From a virus: 30,798 nucleotides of DNA. How positions within the stretch are numbered: position 1 is the first letter of the stretch; each line of letters starts with the position of its first letter. The translations under genes were made by a program, and so were the position numbers. Where the stretch lies: positions 1 through 30,798 of IMG/VR virus record IMGVR_UViG_3300042455_002391. The stretch is one strand, 5' to 3'. The notes beneath the pieces were generated by a model. That model searched no databases and was not told the DNA's origin. It saw nothing but the letters and a program-made list of their open reading frames with translations. Of the stretch, positions 1 to 8,400 are shown piece by piece.

Positions 1-1833
1 CGTGGCTTGGTCTTCTTCAATCTTGCGCTCGCGCCATGCCATGAAGTTGTCAGCGCCGGGGATGTTGGCGGACTGGCTCAGGATCTCCACGGCCTTCTCG
101 GCGTGAATCTCTTGGAGTTTGGGGAAGGCTTCGAGTGCCTTAGCCTTGCCTTCTGGCGTGCCCTGGCTGGCGTCCACGGCCTTCTTGTAGGCATCGGCAT
201 CGCCCCACATGGTCGGGTTGACGGTCACGTTGCCGTCTGGAAGCGTGCGGACTTCTTCGGCGATGGGCTGGCCGGTCTTAGGGTCGCGGCGGGTGTTGCT
301 CCAGTCGAGCTGGCGGTAGGTCTGCAACGCCTCCTTGGCGCTTGCCACATCCAGGCCAGCCTTGGCGGCCTCCTGGGCTAGGCGTGGCGTTTCCTCTTCT
401 GTGCGCCAGTCATCGGAGTAAAGGCCTTTTGCCCACCCCTCATAGAGAGGCTTGGCCTTGGCGAGCGTCTCAGACTTGGCCTTTGCTGTGGCGGCGGCTT
501 TGGCCTGCTTGGCGGCCCGGCCTTCTAGCTCGGTGCCAGCCACGGCCAGCACGTCCCGGCGGTCTGCGGCGGCCTTCAAGGCGGCGTCTGACTCGGCCTT
601 GGCTTCGCCGTTGTGCTCGTCGTAGTCGGCAAGGGACTGCTCTAGGCGGGCCTTCTGGATGTCGAGGGCGGCCATTTCTTCGGCGGTCAAACCTTGCTCG
701 GCTTGACTCTGAAACTCTTCGTTGAAGGAATTGAGTTCGGCGACAATGGCGTTTCGGCCTTTAGTGATGGTGTCGAGGGTGCCAACGGCCTGTTCTTCCT
801 GCTCGTTGATGATGTCGGCCTGCGCCTTCACTTCGGCCACTAGGTCGTCGTCTGGCAGGGCGGCTAGGCTGGCGGTCTTGCCTGCCTTCCACTTTTGCGG
901 GTTGATGATCTGCTCTTTGATGTCGAGGGCGCGGAGCTTGAGTTCCTGCACCTTCTTTTCAGCCTCTTTGGCAGGCTTCACTTTATCCTTGTAGGCAAGG
1001 TAGTTTTCGGCGGCAGCCTTGGCCTGCTGGCTAGCCTCGTCGGTGGCGGGCGCGGCGGCATACTTGGCGGCTGCTTTTTCCATGTCCTGCCCGGCGGCGA
1101 ACTGACTCAGGGCGGACTCGGCGGCGTTGAATGCCTCCTCGTCTTCTTTAGCGGGTTTGGGGGCGGTGAGGCTGATACGGTCGGCTTCGAGGTCGATCAC
1201 GTCGGCCTGATCTTTGAGCCGCTTCACCCGCGCGCCCTCATCCAACTTCGCCTGCTTGGCCTGCTTGGCGGCTGCCCATTCCTCATCTGTCTGGAGTGGC
1301 ACGGGCTCGCCTGTAATTGCATCACGCAGATACTTGCGTTGTTCGCGAGCGAAAGCCTGCCGCTTGTCCTCGGCTGCCCGCTTGGCCTCTGCCTTGGCGG
1401 CGTCTTCGGCTGCCTTCGGGTCGGGGCCTAGCTCGCGCTCGCCTACGCCAGAGATGGTTTTAAACACCTTGCCGTCTTTTGTGACCTGCCGGGCATTGTT
1501 CCACGCGGAACGTAGCCCAGTTGGCTGGGTGGGGTCGGCGTTGTAGGGCTCGCCCGTGGTCGGGTCGAGATAAAGGTTTGACTTGCCGGGGGCCTTCACT
1601 AGACGGCCCGACTCCGTGGCTGGCTTCACAAGGCTGCCGTCGGGCAACTGAACCTGCTCAATGACTTCGCCCGTTTCTAGTGTGTTCGGCTCGTCCTCTT
1701 TGGCTTGGCTGGCGCGACTAGCGGGCCTGCGCCCCAATCGGGCCTGGCTGGCGTAGTCGAGGGCGTTGCCTGGAGTTTCCCTGAACTGTTGTAGGCGACG
1801 TGGGTTTTTGAGAAGATCGGCGAGTCCTGGCAT
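1..1833 (-). CDS. Long Ala/Lys/Glu-rich phage protein, 3' end beyond the window
   Basis: This reading frame is open for 611 codons from the ATG at 1833 to the window edge without a stop, so the C-terminus is missing. An in-frame TAG lies four codons upstream, which makes 1833 the first possible ATG. The protein is very rich in Ala, Lys, Glu, Asp and Gln, with long stretches predicted to be helical or coiled coil and no cysteine clusters or enzyme motif I recognise. A segment near residues 60-120 reads like a repeated template (DGSLVKPATES, then LYLDPTTGEPYNA). It is the last gene of the minus-strand virion block that starts with the terminase genes. By position and composition it could be an internal virion or ejected protein, a scaffold-like protein or a tape-measure analogue; this is inference only. 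Plus-strand ORFs over it are shadows. Confidence 0.8.
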   Translation of the reverse strand, partial: MPGLADLLKNPRRLQQFRETPGNALDYASQARLGRRPASRASQAKEDEPNTLETGEVIEQVQLPDGSLVKPATESGRLVKAPGKSNLYLDPTTGEPYNADPTQPTGLRSAWNNARQVTKDGKVFKTISGVGERELGPDPKAAEDAAKAEAKRAAEDKRQAFAREQRKYLRDAITGEPVPLQTDEEWAAAKQAKQAKLDEGARVKRLKDQADVIDLEADRISLTAPKPAKEDEEAFNAAESALSQFAAGQDMEKAAAKYAAAPATDEASQQAKAAAENYLAYKDKVKPAKEAEKKVQELKLRALDIKEQIINPQKWKAGKTASLAALPDDDLVAEVKAQADIINEQEEQAVGTLDTITKGRNAIVAELNSFNEEFQSQAEQGLTAEEMAALDIQKARLEQSLADYDEHNGEAKAESDAALKAAADRRDVLAVAGTELEGRAAKQAKAAATAKAKSETLAKAKPLYEGWAKGLYSDDWRTEEETPRLAQEAAKAGLDVASAKEALQTYRQLDWSNTRRDPKTGQPIAEEVRTLPDGNVTVNPTMWGDADAYKKAVDASQGTPEGKAKALEAFPKLQEIHAEKAVEILSQSANIPGADNFMAWRERKIEEDQAT

Positions 1834-1839
1834 TCTAAA

Positions 1840-1895
1840 GAACTAATAGACTTACGCCTATCTGTCAAACTAACGTCTCCTGTACACATACAGGA
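1840..1895 (-). promoter_or_regulatory. Possible promoter and 6-bp hairpin upstream of the long 3'-open gene
   Basis: On the minus strand a perfect TTGACA lies at 1868-1863. A -10 at the usual 17-bp spacing would be TAGTTC, which is weak, and TATTAG occurs only 14 bp away. Just upstream is a perfect 6-bp inverted repeat, TCCTGT (1878-1883) and ACAGGA (1890-1895) with a 6-nt loop. It could be an operator or the 3' hairpin of the endonuclease transcript. The segment separates the homing endonuclease from the next virion gene, where a local promoter would be useful. Confidence 0.3.
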
Positions 1896-1945
1896 ACCAT
1901 CCCAAAGCGAGCGGCCAGCGGACCAGCATTTTGGGCAAAGCGGCT

Positions 1946-2629
1946 TTATGGAACGTGTGCCCATGTTTGGCGGCGAATAATTGTGCTAATAACACATTGT
2001 TTTACTCCAAACTGCAAAGCTAACTGTTTCTGTGTAATACCACCAGCAGCGTAGCGGGCGCGAATGTCAATGACTTTGGCTGTAGTGAGTTTGGCGGCGG
2101 CGTTCGCCTCTCCTCTTGCTAAACTTTCTGGATGCAAGCGTGCACCACTCTTATCACCGCGTGCAAGTCTCTCAGGGTTGCGGCGGGCATGGTGATTATC
2201 TCCGCGTGGTATGCTTTCTGGTTTTGTGTATGCGCCGTTTTTATCGCCGCGAGCCGGGTTGCAACGGCCCTTAGCAATCATGTCCCGTATATTGTCCGTT
2301 TGGGTGCCAAGAAATAAATGTTCCGGGTTTACGCAGGATCTATTATCGCAGCGGTGACAAACGCAGATGCCGTGGTGGCTGCCGTCGTGGGGAATCTGAC
2401 CGTTTGCTAGCGTCCATGCAATGCGGTGAGCTAAAATCGCTTTTTTATTTACAGTCCATCTCCCGTATCCGCTTTTAATGAACCATGCTTTCCACTCCCA
2501 ACAAGGAGTGCTTATGCCAAGCATCATTGGCCCGTTTTTGTTCACCTTGCTCCAAAATTTTATCTCTTGGGCGGCAGTGAGCTTGATTTCGTTGCGCGTG
2601 CGTGGCACGGTTTGGGTAGCTTCGTTCAT
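1946..2629 (-). CDS. HNH homing endonuclease (HNH_3-like) with C-terminal RGD-type repeats and HTH
   Basis: Free-standing homing endonuclease that would nick or cut a phage target site and spread itself. From the ATG at 2629 it is 227 aa. The HNH core has a CWEW strand, then AHRIAW, then [11 protein letters not shown] with NPEHLFLGT, the Cys/His pattern of the zinc-containing HNH_3 family. This is followed by three 15-aa repeats beginning RGDK/RGDN/RGDK and a helix-turn-helix tail ([11 protein letters not shown]) that probably binds DNA. The frame is open upstream to an ATG at 2725, but those extra 32 residues look like read-through of spacer, and [17 protein letters not shown] is a more normal N-terminus. 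Base composition is clearly lower in GC than the flanking virion genes, as expected for a mobile insert. It sits between two virion genes and interrupts neither. Confidence 0.85.
   Translation of the reverse strand: MNEATQTVPRTRNEIKLTAAQEIKFWSKVNKNGPMMLGISTPCWEWKAWFIKSGYGRWTVNKKAILAHRIAWTLANGQIPHDGSHHGICVCHRCDNRSCVNPEHLFLGTQTDNIRDMIAKGRCNPARGDKNGAYTKPESIPRGDNHHARRNPERLARGDKSGARLHPESLARGEANAAAKLTTAKVIDIRARYAAGGITQKQLALQFGVKQCVISTIIRRQTWAHVP
2117..2251 (-). repeat. Three tandem 45-bp coding repeats in the homing endonuclease
   Basis: Three consecutive 15-residue units start with [30 protein letters not shown] and [16 protein letters not shown] partial fourth ([11 protein letters not shown]) leads into the C-terminal HTH. 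The period is exactly 45 bp at the DNA level, though the copies are diverged. In related HNH proteins this linker between nuclease and DNA-binding tail probably contacts DNA; copy number may vary between homologues. Confidence 0.8.
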
Positions 2630-2740
2630 AGCGATAATATGGATTGGAGTTAGCGCCGTCGTCCTGCTGAATACAGGCGGCGGCGTGTTCATGCATACAC
2701 CAATGCGCGGCTTAATCAAGCCCAAACAGCCGGGCCATGG

Positions 2741-3424
2741 CTACTTGGCGGCAGCTAGGCGGCGGCGGGCATCTGGATCACCTCCAAGCCAACGGCGGGC
2801 TCGACCAAGATAGCCTGCCTGCATATCAGCATAAGCTTTACCTGCCTTGGCTCCGGCCACGGTAGCTTGGCCCACGGCCTTTAGGGCTGGCTTCTCGATT
2901 TTATCAACGGCAGCATCGGCTTTTTCGAGGAAGTTCTTAGACTCCCATTCATCGCTCTCGCGCTGCTTTTTACGGCCAGCCTCGGCAGCCACTTTGGCGC
3001 GGGCTTCGGATTGGAGGCGGTGCAGGCTAGAACGCCCTTCATCCTCTGATCTGCGCACGATACTACGCACACGTCCGGCCTGCTTCGCGGCATCCCGCTT
3101 GGCGGTCCACTCGGCCTCCGAACCCTTGGCCTGCCCTGGCGCTGGGCGAGATGGCTTGGCAGGCTCGGCCTTCTTGGGGGCTTCTGGCGTGCGGGCCTTG
3201 GTGATCTGCTCTTGGGTGGAGCGTATCAGGGTGTCCAAGTCTTTCTTGGGCTCGGCAGCCTTCGCCGGGCTGGCATGGCTGGCAGGCTTGGGCATGGCTG
3301 CCGTTTGCCGGGCGGGCTCGGGCTTGGCTGGCTCCTCGTACTTGGCGTAGGCGTTGGAGCGTTTCTGGCGTTGGGCAGCGTCTTTGAACCATTCTGCGGA
3401 GGATTTGCCTTCAATAGTAGCCAT
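2741..3424 (-). CDS. Ala/Lys/Pro-rich protein of the virion block
   Basis: A 227-aa protein of unknown function, starting at ATG 3424 just after the leader CACACCACA and with no Shine-Dalgarno. Residues 1-40 (TIEGKSSAEWFKDAAQRQKR) are charged. Residues 40-110 are a Pro/Ala/Lys-rich low-complexity linker, and 110-227 form a basic helical region with a Gly-rich segment (GKAYADMQAGYLGRARRWLGG). It follows the 160-aa gene by 10 bp and is the third of three Ala-rich genes directly downstream of terL. A virion or ejected DNA-associated protein is possible, but no family is recognised. Confidence 0.75.
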   Translation of the reverse strand: MATIEGKSSAEWFKDAAQRQKRSNAYAKYEEPAKPEPARQTAAMPKPASHASPAKAAEPKKDLDTLIRSTQEQITKARTPEAPKKAEPAKPSRPAPGQAKGSEAEWTAKRDAAKQAGRVRSIVRRSEDEGRSSLHRLQSEARAKVAAEAGRKKQRESDEWESKNFLEKADAAVDKIEKPALKAVGQATVAGAKAGKAYADMQAGYLGRARRWLGGDPDARRRLAAAK

Positions 3425-3434
3425 TGTGGTGTGA

Positions 3435-3917
3435 TTAGCGGATTACGAGTGTTCCTTTGCGGCGGGCCTTCCGGGCCATGTCCAGCAGCCCGGCGGGCTC
3501 TGTCATGGCGACTGTCTCGGCCACCTTCTGCCCTGCCGGGCGGGCCATGCTCATGGGCGTGGAGCGGGCGGGCTTCTTGGGGGTGTAGGCGGTGGGGGCG
3601 GTGTAATCGGCGCGCTTTTTCCGAGTAATTGTTCCGGCATTATCCATAGCAACATCGGAGCCCATGTCTGCGGCCTCTTCGTTGTAGGTGTCCTTGGTTT
3701 CCTCAAAAGTGCCCTCATGCTTGGCTTTAGCAACACGCTGGGCGCGCTGCCGGGCGGCCTGAATGCTGCGACCATCCTCGTAAAGGTGCTCTTGGGATTC
3801 ATAAACGCGCTGGTTGGCGCGGGACCTAGCCTGATCTGCCCCGCCTTGGGCTAGGCGTGAGTAGCCTAGAATTTGGCGGCGGCCTTTGGAGTTGTAGCCT
3901 TCGGCGTCGTATTTCAT
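3435..3917 (-). CDS. Basic, Ala/Arg-rich protein of the virion block
   Basis: A 160-aa protein of unknown function. Its ATG at 3917 overlaps the stop of the upstream gene by one base (TAATG), a sign of coupled translation. The first 75 residues are helical and rich in Arg, Gln and Ala (RSRANQRVYESQEHLYEDGR). A linker with KKRADYTAPTAYTPKKPARS follows, and the C-terminus is basic (ARKARRKGTLVIR). There are no transmembrane segments and no catalytic motif. Composition resembles the neighbours on both sides, so the three genes may encode related minor virion or internal proteins. Confidence 0.75.
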   Translation of the reverse strand: MKYDAEGYNSKGRRQILGYSRLAQGGADQARSRANQRVYESQEHLYEDGRSIQAARQRAQRVAKAKHEGTFEETKDTYNEEAADMGSDVAMDNAGTITRKKRADYTAPTAYTPKKPARSTPMSMARPAGQKVAETVAMTEPAGLLDMARKARRKGTLVIR

Positions 3918-4477
3918 TAGCGTCCGATCTTGGGGGCTGAGATTGGTTTGCGGGCTGATCCTGCCGCCGGGTTGCGAGCAAGGCTGGCTTGGCTAGCGGC
4001 AATCTGCTGCTGTAGGCGGAGGTTTTCTGGATCGGCGGCAACGCGGGCCTGCGCCAAGCCCATCTGGGCCTTTTTGCGGGCGGCTGCATTGGCGGCGGCA
4101 AGGCCTCCTGTAGCCTGATTCAGCGTCATACCACGACGGCCAGAGCCTCCTCGGGCGATACCTCCGCCGGGCTGGCTCTTGCTTCCGGCTTGGCTGAGGG
4201 CGTACTGGAAGGCAGTTTGCCCGGCTGCCCGGTTCTGTTCGGCTTCGTAGTCCTGGGCGTCGGCCTCGACCTCGGCGGTAGCAAGGTTGGTCTGGGCGGT
4301 GAGTTGGCCTTTGAGTTGGGCGAGCCCCTGTTGCTGCAGCTGTGCCCAGAACCGCTTCCCCTCGGGGCTGGCTGAGTCCACCCACCTGCCTGAAACAGGG
4401 TTAAAAACCTTCGATCCGCTGCCGGAGCTGCCACGGTTGACGTTTGCTTGGTATCCGGTGCTGGTATAATCGGCCAT
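3917..4477 (-). CDS. Ala/Gln-rich protein downstream of the large terminase
   Basis: A 186-aa protein of unknown function. It starts at ATG 4477, seventeen bases after terL stops, with the leader CTAACCACA and no Shine-Dalgarno. The N-terminus is Gly/Ser-rich (STGYQANVNRGSSGSGS). Residues 40-110 look like a coiled coil rich in Gln and Ala, then comes a Gly-rich patch (GGGIARGGSGRRG) and another Ala/Gln helix. This resembles helical ejection or internal proteins of podoviruses in composition only. It shares a one-base stop/start overlap with the next gene. Confidence 0.75.
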   Translation of the reverse strand: MADYTSTGYQANVNRGSSGSGSKVFNPVSGRWVDSASPEGKRFWAQLQQQGLAQLKGQLTAQTNLATAEVEADAQDYEAEQNRAAGQTAFQYALSQAGSKSQPGGGIARGGSGRRGMTLNQATGGLAAANAAARKKAQMGLAQARVAADPENLRLQQQIAASQASLARNPAAGSARKPISAPKIGR

Positions 4478-4494
4478 TGTGGTTAGAGTGAGAG

Positions 4495-6924
4495 TTAGAA
4501 GAGTTTTCGCCTCTGCCTATCAAAAGGCAAGCCCGTATTTTCGTCCCCTCGATAACCTCCACCGCTGTGCTCTGGTGCCAGCCTGCCCGCCTGCATGGCT
4601 GGGGCGGCTAGGCCAAGCGTCCAGACGCCAAGGGCGGCCACGTCGAGCCAGTGCTGGGCGTAGCCTGACAGAACCTCAAAGCCGCCTTGCTCGGTGGCGG
4701 TAATGCCGCCCATCTGCCGGAGCACGGTCGGGCACCACATCTCAACGGCCCCATCGCGCCAAAGCTCCTGCAACACTGCGTAGGCCTGTGCCCGTTCCTC
4801 GGTCCCGAACTCATGGCCGGGCTTTCTGATGGCCGTTGCCTGCCCCACTCGGCGCTCGGCTAGGCTTTGCTGGCGGGCTGCCACGCCCACGCCCTGCTCG
4901 CGCAGCTTCTCCACTGCGCCGGGAATGCTAACCACGTCCACCACAACTGGCACCATGCCGTAATACGTCGATGCCATACTTGCCCACGACAAGAGTTTGT
5001 CTTGATTGATGCCCGCCTCATCCACGCAGGCAGCCACCAGCCGGGCTGGCCTCTCGGCTGAGGCGTTTCTGTCCCAGCCTGCCGCCCGCCACACGGCCAC
5101 GGCTCCGTTGATGACGGCCACGATGTAGCGCGGGCCTTGCAATGGCGTCTCCCACACTCTTAGCCAGCCGCCTGCATCGTGCCGAGATGCGACATGCGCC
5201 CAGGTCGTGCCTGCCCGGTCCAAGGCCATTATGGTAGGCGGGTGCTCGGGCAGGCTGGCCGTGGCGGTCTGGAGGCGGGTGGGGTCGAAGTAGAGATTAG
5301 CCATGATGCCGTTGCTTGTATGTGGTAAATGTCCTTCCATAAACGCCTCGGAAACATACCTAGCACAATCTGAGCAATGTGAACTCCAATCGGCCACGAT
5401 GTCATCCATGAACTTGTTTTCCTTCGTCGGGTCCGGCTTGCGGCGATAGGCGGCGATGGATTCGAGCATGAAAGCGCATTTCTTGTCGTCAATCCAGATG
5501 GATTTCTTGAGCAGGCCGGTGAAATGATTGATGCCTAGCCACTTGTTGCCGGTCTGCTTGAGCTGCACCACTCGGCCAGACACGCCTTGGACCTTCAACT
5601 CGGCCTCGAACTCCGAGAAGTAGGTCTTGCCATTCTTCTGCCTCTGCCCGGCGTCGTGTGGCAAGTAGTGGGTGCCGTAGCGGTAGCCCTTCTCTTTGAG
5701 TAGGCGCACGCGGTCGGCCACCTCGCCGCCTTCAATCTCGGCGTCTAAGTCAATGAACCGGCGTTGTTCGTGGTCGTGCTGGACGTAGAGGCAAGGCGAG
5801 TTCTCGGGCGCTCCCAAGTCCCAGAACGTGTCCACCTCCAAGTCTGGCCTGTAGGCCACCTCGCCCACGCGCCCGGCGGCCTTAGCCATGCCAAGAGCGG
5901 CTCCCCAGATAGAGCCCTCAATGTTGGCGTTCCAACACTCATGTATGTTTGTCGGGTAGATGAACTGTGCCTCATGGTGATAGATGTCCAAGGCCTCCTC
6001 CTGATACCAATACATTTGGTCGTCATCCAGCGTATCCTCTGCGCCTTCGAGAGCCTTGGCAAAGTAGGCCCGGACCTCTGGCCGGATCAGGTTAGGCTCG
6101 GCACATGGCAGGCGGCGGGCGGCGATGACATACCAGGGGAAGAATAGAACGCGGGGCGTGCGGGGCGTGCATTTCTCGCGTGCCAAGGGCAGGCCGGTGT
6201 GCGGGTCGAGGCCTTTCTTGGCGATGCCCCACACGTCACCGCTTTTTCCACCGAACCATGTACTTTCCACGATACGAATACCCTCGGCAGCGGCAGGCCA
6301 AGCGCCTCGCAGGTACTCGCCTGACATGGCCGGGTGCTTGGCGGCCAGCTCGGCCCATTCTGACATCCAGAGGATCTGGTTTGTGCCGCCTCGGGCCTTT
6401 TGGCCTGCGTAGAAGGTGCTTTTGCTGGTTGGATCGTCGCCGTGCTGGATAGTGAAGATGCCGGGCGAGAGGCTTTTCTTGATGGGCGTCCAGGCTCCTT
6501 TCAGGGCTTCTGGCAGGCGCTCGAAGGCAAAGAACACCTTTTCGTCTAGCTTGCGGTCAGCGTTTGGGATGTCGATGTCGCACAGGGAGCACTGCACCGA
6601 TGAACCAAAAAGGAGGGTGTCGAGAACGATCAAAGCAATGATCGTACTCATGCGAACTTGGCGGGCCTTTGGGATTACCAGTGTGCGGCTGCCATGGATG
6701 TAGATTTCCTCCAACACCACCAACTGCTGCGGAGTAGGATGGAAGTCGATGGGCTCGCCGTCCTCCGAACGGATTTTGTAAATACCGCCACAAGTCAGCC
6801 GCCAGAACGGATCACCAAAGTTAGCAAACACCACCGCCTCATCCAGCCCCAGGCCAGCCCCCAGCCCGGCGAGGTCTGGCCCGGCTGGGCAGGCAGGCTC
6901 AGGGCTTGGCGGGCGGGCGAGCAT
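4495..6924 (-). CDS. terL: Terminase large subunit with an extra C-terminal nuclease-like domain
   Basis: The ATP-driven DNA packaging motor and headful nuclease, 809 aa, starting at ATG 6924, which overlaps the upstream stop (TAATG). The ATPase domain has a Walker A-like PKARQVRMST at 85-94 and a Walker B-like ILWMSEW at 184-190. The nuclease domain shows the usual RNase H-like signatures: VDTFWDLG (Asp369), LPHDAG (Asp424) and ADWSSHCSDC (Asp519), ending near residue 530 where most TerL proteins end. A further 280 residues follow and look like a second RNase H-fold nuclease: TIMALDRAG (Asp569), AACVDEAG (Asp635), and YAQHWLDVAALG (Asp761) after a GGFEVLSG strand. Such a tandem arrangement is unusual. 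The first ATPase/nuclease assignment is secure; the second domain is by motif only. Confidence 0.93.
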   Translation of the reverse strand: MLARPPSPEPACPAGPDLAGLGAGLGLDEAVVFANFGDPFWRLTCGGIYKIRSEDGEPIDFHPTPQQLVVLEEIYIHGSRTLVIPKARQVRMSTIIALIVLDTLLFGSSVQCSLCDIDIPNADRKLDEKVFFAFERLPEALKGAWTPIKKSLSPGIFTIQHGDDPTSKSTFYAGQKARGGTNQILWMSEWAELAAKHPAMSGEYLRGAWPAAAEGIRIVESTWFGGKSGDVWGIAKKGLDPHTGLPLAREKCTPRTPRVLFFPWYVIAARRLPCAEPNLIRPEVRAYFAKALEGAEDTLDDDQMYWYQEEALDIYHHEAQFIYPTNIHECWNANIEGSIWGAALGMAKAAGRVGEVAYRPDLEVDTFWDLGAPENSPCLYVQHDHEQRRFIDLDAEIEGGEVADRVRLLKEKGYRYGTHYLPHDAGQRQKNGKTYFSEFEAELKVQGVSGRVVQLKQTGNKWLGINHFTGLLKKSIWIDDKKCAFMLESIAAYRRKPDPTKENKFMDDIVADWSSHCSDCARYVSEAFMEGHLPHTSNGIMANLYFDPTRLQTATASLPEHPPTIMALDRAGTTWAHVASRHDAGGWLRVWETPLQGPRYIVAVINGAVAVWRAAGWDRNASAERPARLVAACVDEAGINQDKLLSWASMASTYYGMVPVVVDVVSIPGAVEKLREQGVGVAARQQSLAERRVGQATAIRKPGHEFGTEERAQAYAVLQELWRDGAVEMWCPTVLRQMGGITATEQGGFEVLSGYAQHWLDVAALGVWTLGLAAPAMQAGRLAPEHSGGGYRGDENTGLPFDRQRRKLF

Positions 6925-7388
6925 TAGGCGTATTCGAGAGCGAGAATCAATTCAAGCTCATGGATGGCTTTGCGGATGTCTTCGGCCCCACCTTTGGCTC
7001 TGTGGCGGCATAGGCGCTTGATGACGCAGCCCTCTAGGAAAGTGAGCTTGTTGGCGGTGATGAACTCAACTGGCTGAATTGCCAGCGTGGCGTAGTGGCT
7101 GCCGCCCTCTTGCCTGCCTAGCGGCGGCTTGGCGGCCTGATCTGGCTGGCTGGCTGGCGGCTCGATGGGCAGGGCGTAGGCCCATCTGATCCTGTCGATA
7201 TTGGGCACAACACCGCCTTTGTCTCCGTATGCGGGTATCCAATGCCCATCTTGGCAAAGCACAGGCTTAGCAGGCAGGCAGTCCAGTCGGGCGTCATCGG
7301 CGGGCACGATGGCCCAGCCGGGCGGTGGGGGCGGGATGGCTGGCTTGGCGGGCTCTGGCACGGGCGGGGTGATGGGGTCGGATGTCAT
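6924..7388 (-). CDS. DUF3310 (SaV-like) phage protein
   Basis: The C-terminal third (GGSHYATLAIQPVEFITANK followed by LTFLEGCVIKRLCRHRAKGG and DIRKAIHEL) is a clear DUF3310 domain, a small helical domain common in phages and distantly tied to T7 gp1.7-like nucleotide metabolism proteins. The N-terminal half is a Pro-rich linker around a short domain (GWAIVPADDARLDCLPAKPV). I take ATG 7388, giving 154 aa. A GTG at 7412 overlaps the upstream stop as GTGA and would add eight residues, but the spacer is AT-rich and ends in TTTTTAACCCC before the ATG, like other leaders here. The gene runs into terL with a one-base overlap. Confidence 0.8.
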   Translation of the reverse strand: MTSDPITPPVPEPAKPAIPPPPPGWAIVPADDARLDCLPAKPVLCQDGHWIPAYGDKGGVVPNIDRIRWAYALPIEPPASQPDQAAKPPLGRQEGGSHYATLAIQPVEFITANKLTFLEGCVIKRLCRHRAKGGAEDIRKAIHELELILALEYA

Positions 7389-7408
7389 GGGGTTAAAAAG
7401 TAAAGCGT

Positions 7409-8248
7409 TCACGCGCCCGTTTCAAGCCCCATCGGCGTGGCGGCCAAGACAAAGAAGCCCGGCTTGTATGGATGCGGCCCATACTCGGCCAAGGCGGCGA
7501 AGTGCTCGGCAAAGGCCGCCTGGAACTTGCCCACGATCTCGGGCGCAAGCTGGCCGTCGAACTCCATGCCGTACACGCCTTTCTTGGCTAGCTCGGCCTG
7601 AATGAGCCCGGCGTGCTCCTCCAGCCCGGCCTCGATGGTGGCCCAGGCCAAGGCTGGGTCGTCTGGCAGGGCCTCCGGCTCTGACTGGGCGGCCATAACG
7701 AGTGGGCGGGCTCGGTCGTGCTGGCCCATGACGGCCTGGAATACGGGGGCCGGGTGACGCTTGGCGTGTTCGTGGCAAAAGGCCAGGATTCGGCGGGTGA
7801 GCTGGGGAATGCGTGCGCCCTCGCCCTTGTCCCAGAGCAGGCGGGAGAACGGGCAGGCGGCATAGACGGGGTGCTCCTCAAAGCCCTCGTTGGCGGCGTA
7901 GCGTGGCAGGGGCCGAGTCCAGGCGGCGGCCAGGGGCGAGGGTATGTCGATGGCGATCACGGGAATAGCCGGGCCGTCGGGCTCAACGGGCACGGCCATA
8001 AGCAGGGCTGGAATCCGTCCGTCAAGGCAGGCGCGGGCGAAGTCGTCCTCTACGATGGTCAGCTTGGCCTCGGCCCTTTCGCCAGCCAAAGGAAGCGCGA
8101 GCTTGCGGGGAATCGCCATGAAGGCGGCAGGCTTGCCGTGCTTGGCCCGGCACTGGCGGGCCATGTAGGCCAGGACTTCGAGCAGGGGCGTTTCTGGGGG
8201 CAGGGGGTGGAACTCTTCGGCGGGCTGGGTGTCTGGTGTGTCGGGCAT
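7409..8248 (-). CDS. Conserved-looking protein of unknown function (279 aa)
   Basis: I do not recognise this protein. It starts at ATG 8248 (PDTPDTQPAEEFHPL); an upstream in-frame ATG at 8266 is possible. The chain looks like a soluble globular mixed alpha/beta protein with Pro-rich loops and no signal peptide or membrane segment. Notable segments are PLLEVLAYMARQCRAKHGKP, DDFARACLDGRIPALLMAVP, VIAIDIPSP and, near the end, KPGFFVLAATPMGLETG. It is the first gene after the terminator at 8334-8371, so it probably needs its own promoter. It ends just before the DUF3310 and terL genes. Confidence 0.75.
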   Translation of the reverse strand: MPDTPDTQPAEEFHPLPPETPLLEVLAYMARQCRAKHGKPAAFMAIPRKLALPLAGERAEAKLTIVEDDFARACLDGRIPALLMAVPVEPDGPAIPVIAIDIPSPLAAAWTRPLPRYAANEGFEEHPVYAACPFSRLLWDKGEGARIPQLTRRILAFCHEHAKRHPAPVFQAVMGQHDRARPLVMAAQSEPEALPDDPALAWATIEAGLEEHAGLIQAELAKKGVYGMEFDGQLAPEIVGKFQAAFAEHFAALAEYGPHPYKPGFFVLAATPMGLETGA

Positions 8249-8333
8249 AGTGGTGGAAATAATCACCTACTACGACCAATACTGGCTTTCACAGGTTCGG
8301 CCTAGCCTAGACCAGCCTGCCCGTCTTGGCAAC

Positions 8334-8371
8334 AAAAAGCCCGCGCCAGTCGGGTTAGGCTGGGCGGGCTT
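8334..8371 (-). terminator. Rho-independent terminator, minus strand
   Basis: Read on the minus strand, AAGCCCGC (8371-8364) pairs perfectly with GCGGGCTT (8344-8337). An inner CCAG/CTGG pair stacks on top, with one bulged C, and five U residues follow (8338-8334). It would stop transcripts from the small operon at 10174-8543 and separate it from the terL unit. Confidence 0.75.
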
Positions 8372-8400
8372 GTGATCCAGGCTAGCCTTTGTCGGCGGCG

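Noticed and set aside
7-1546. Five plus-strand ORFs of 90-178 aa
   Set aside because: They lie over a 611-codon minus-strand frame open to the window edge. Their composition is the mirror of that gene, and none shows a known domain.
2478-2813. Plus-strand ORF with a hydrophobic segment (111 aa)
   Set aside because: It is antisense to the HNH endonuclease, whose domain match is clear. The hydrophobic run is the complement of that gene's 5' part.
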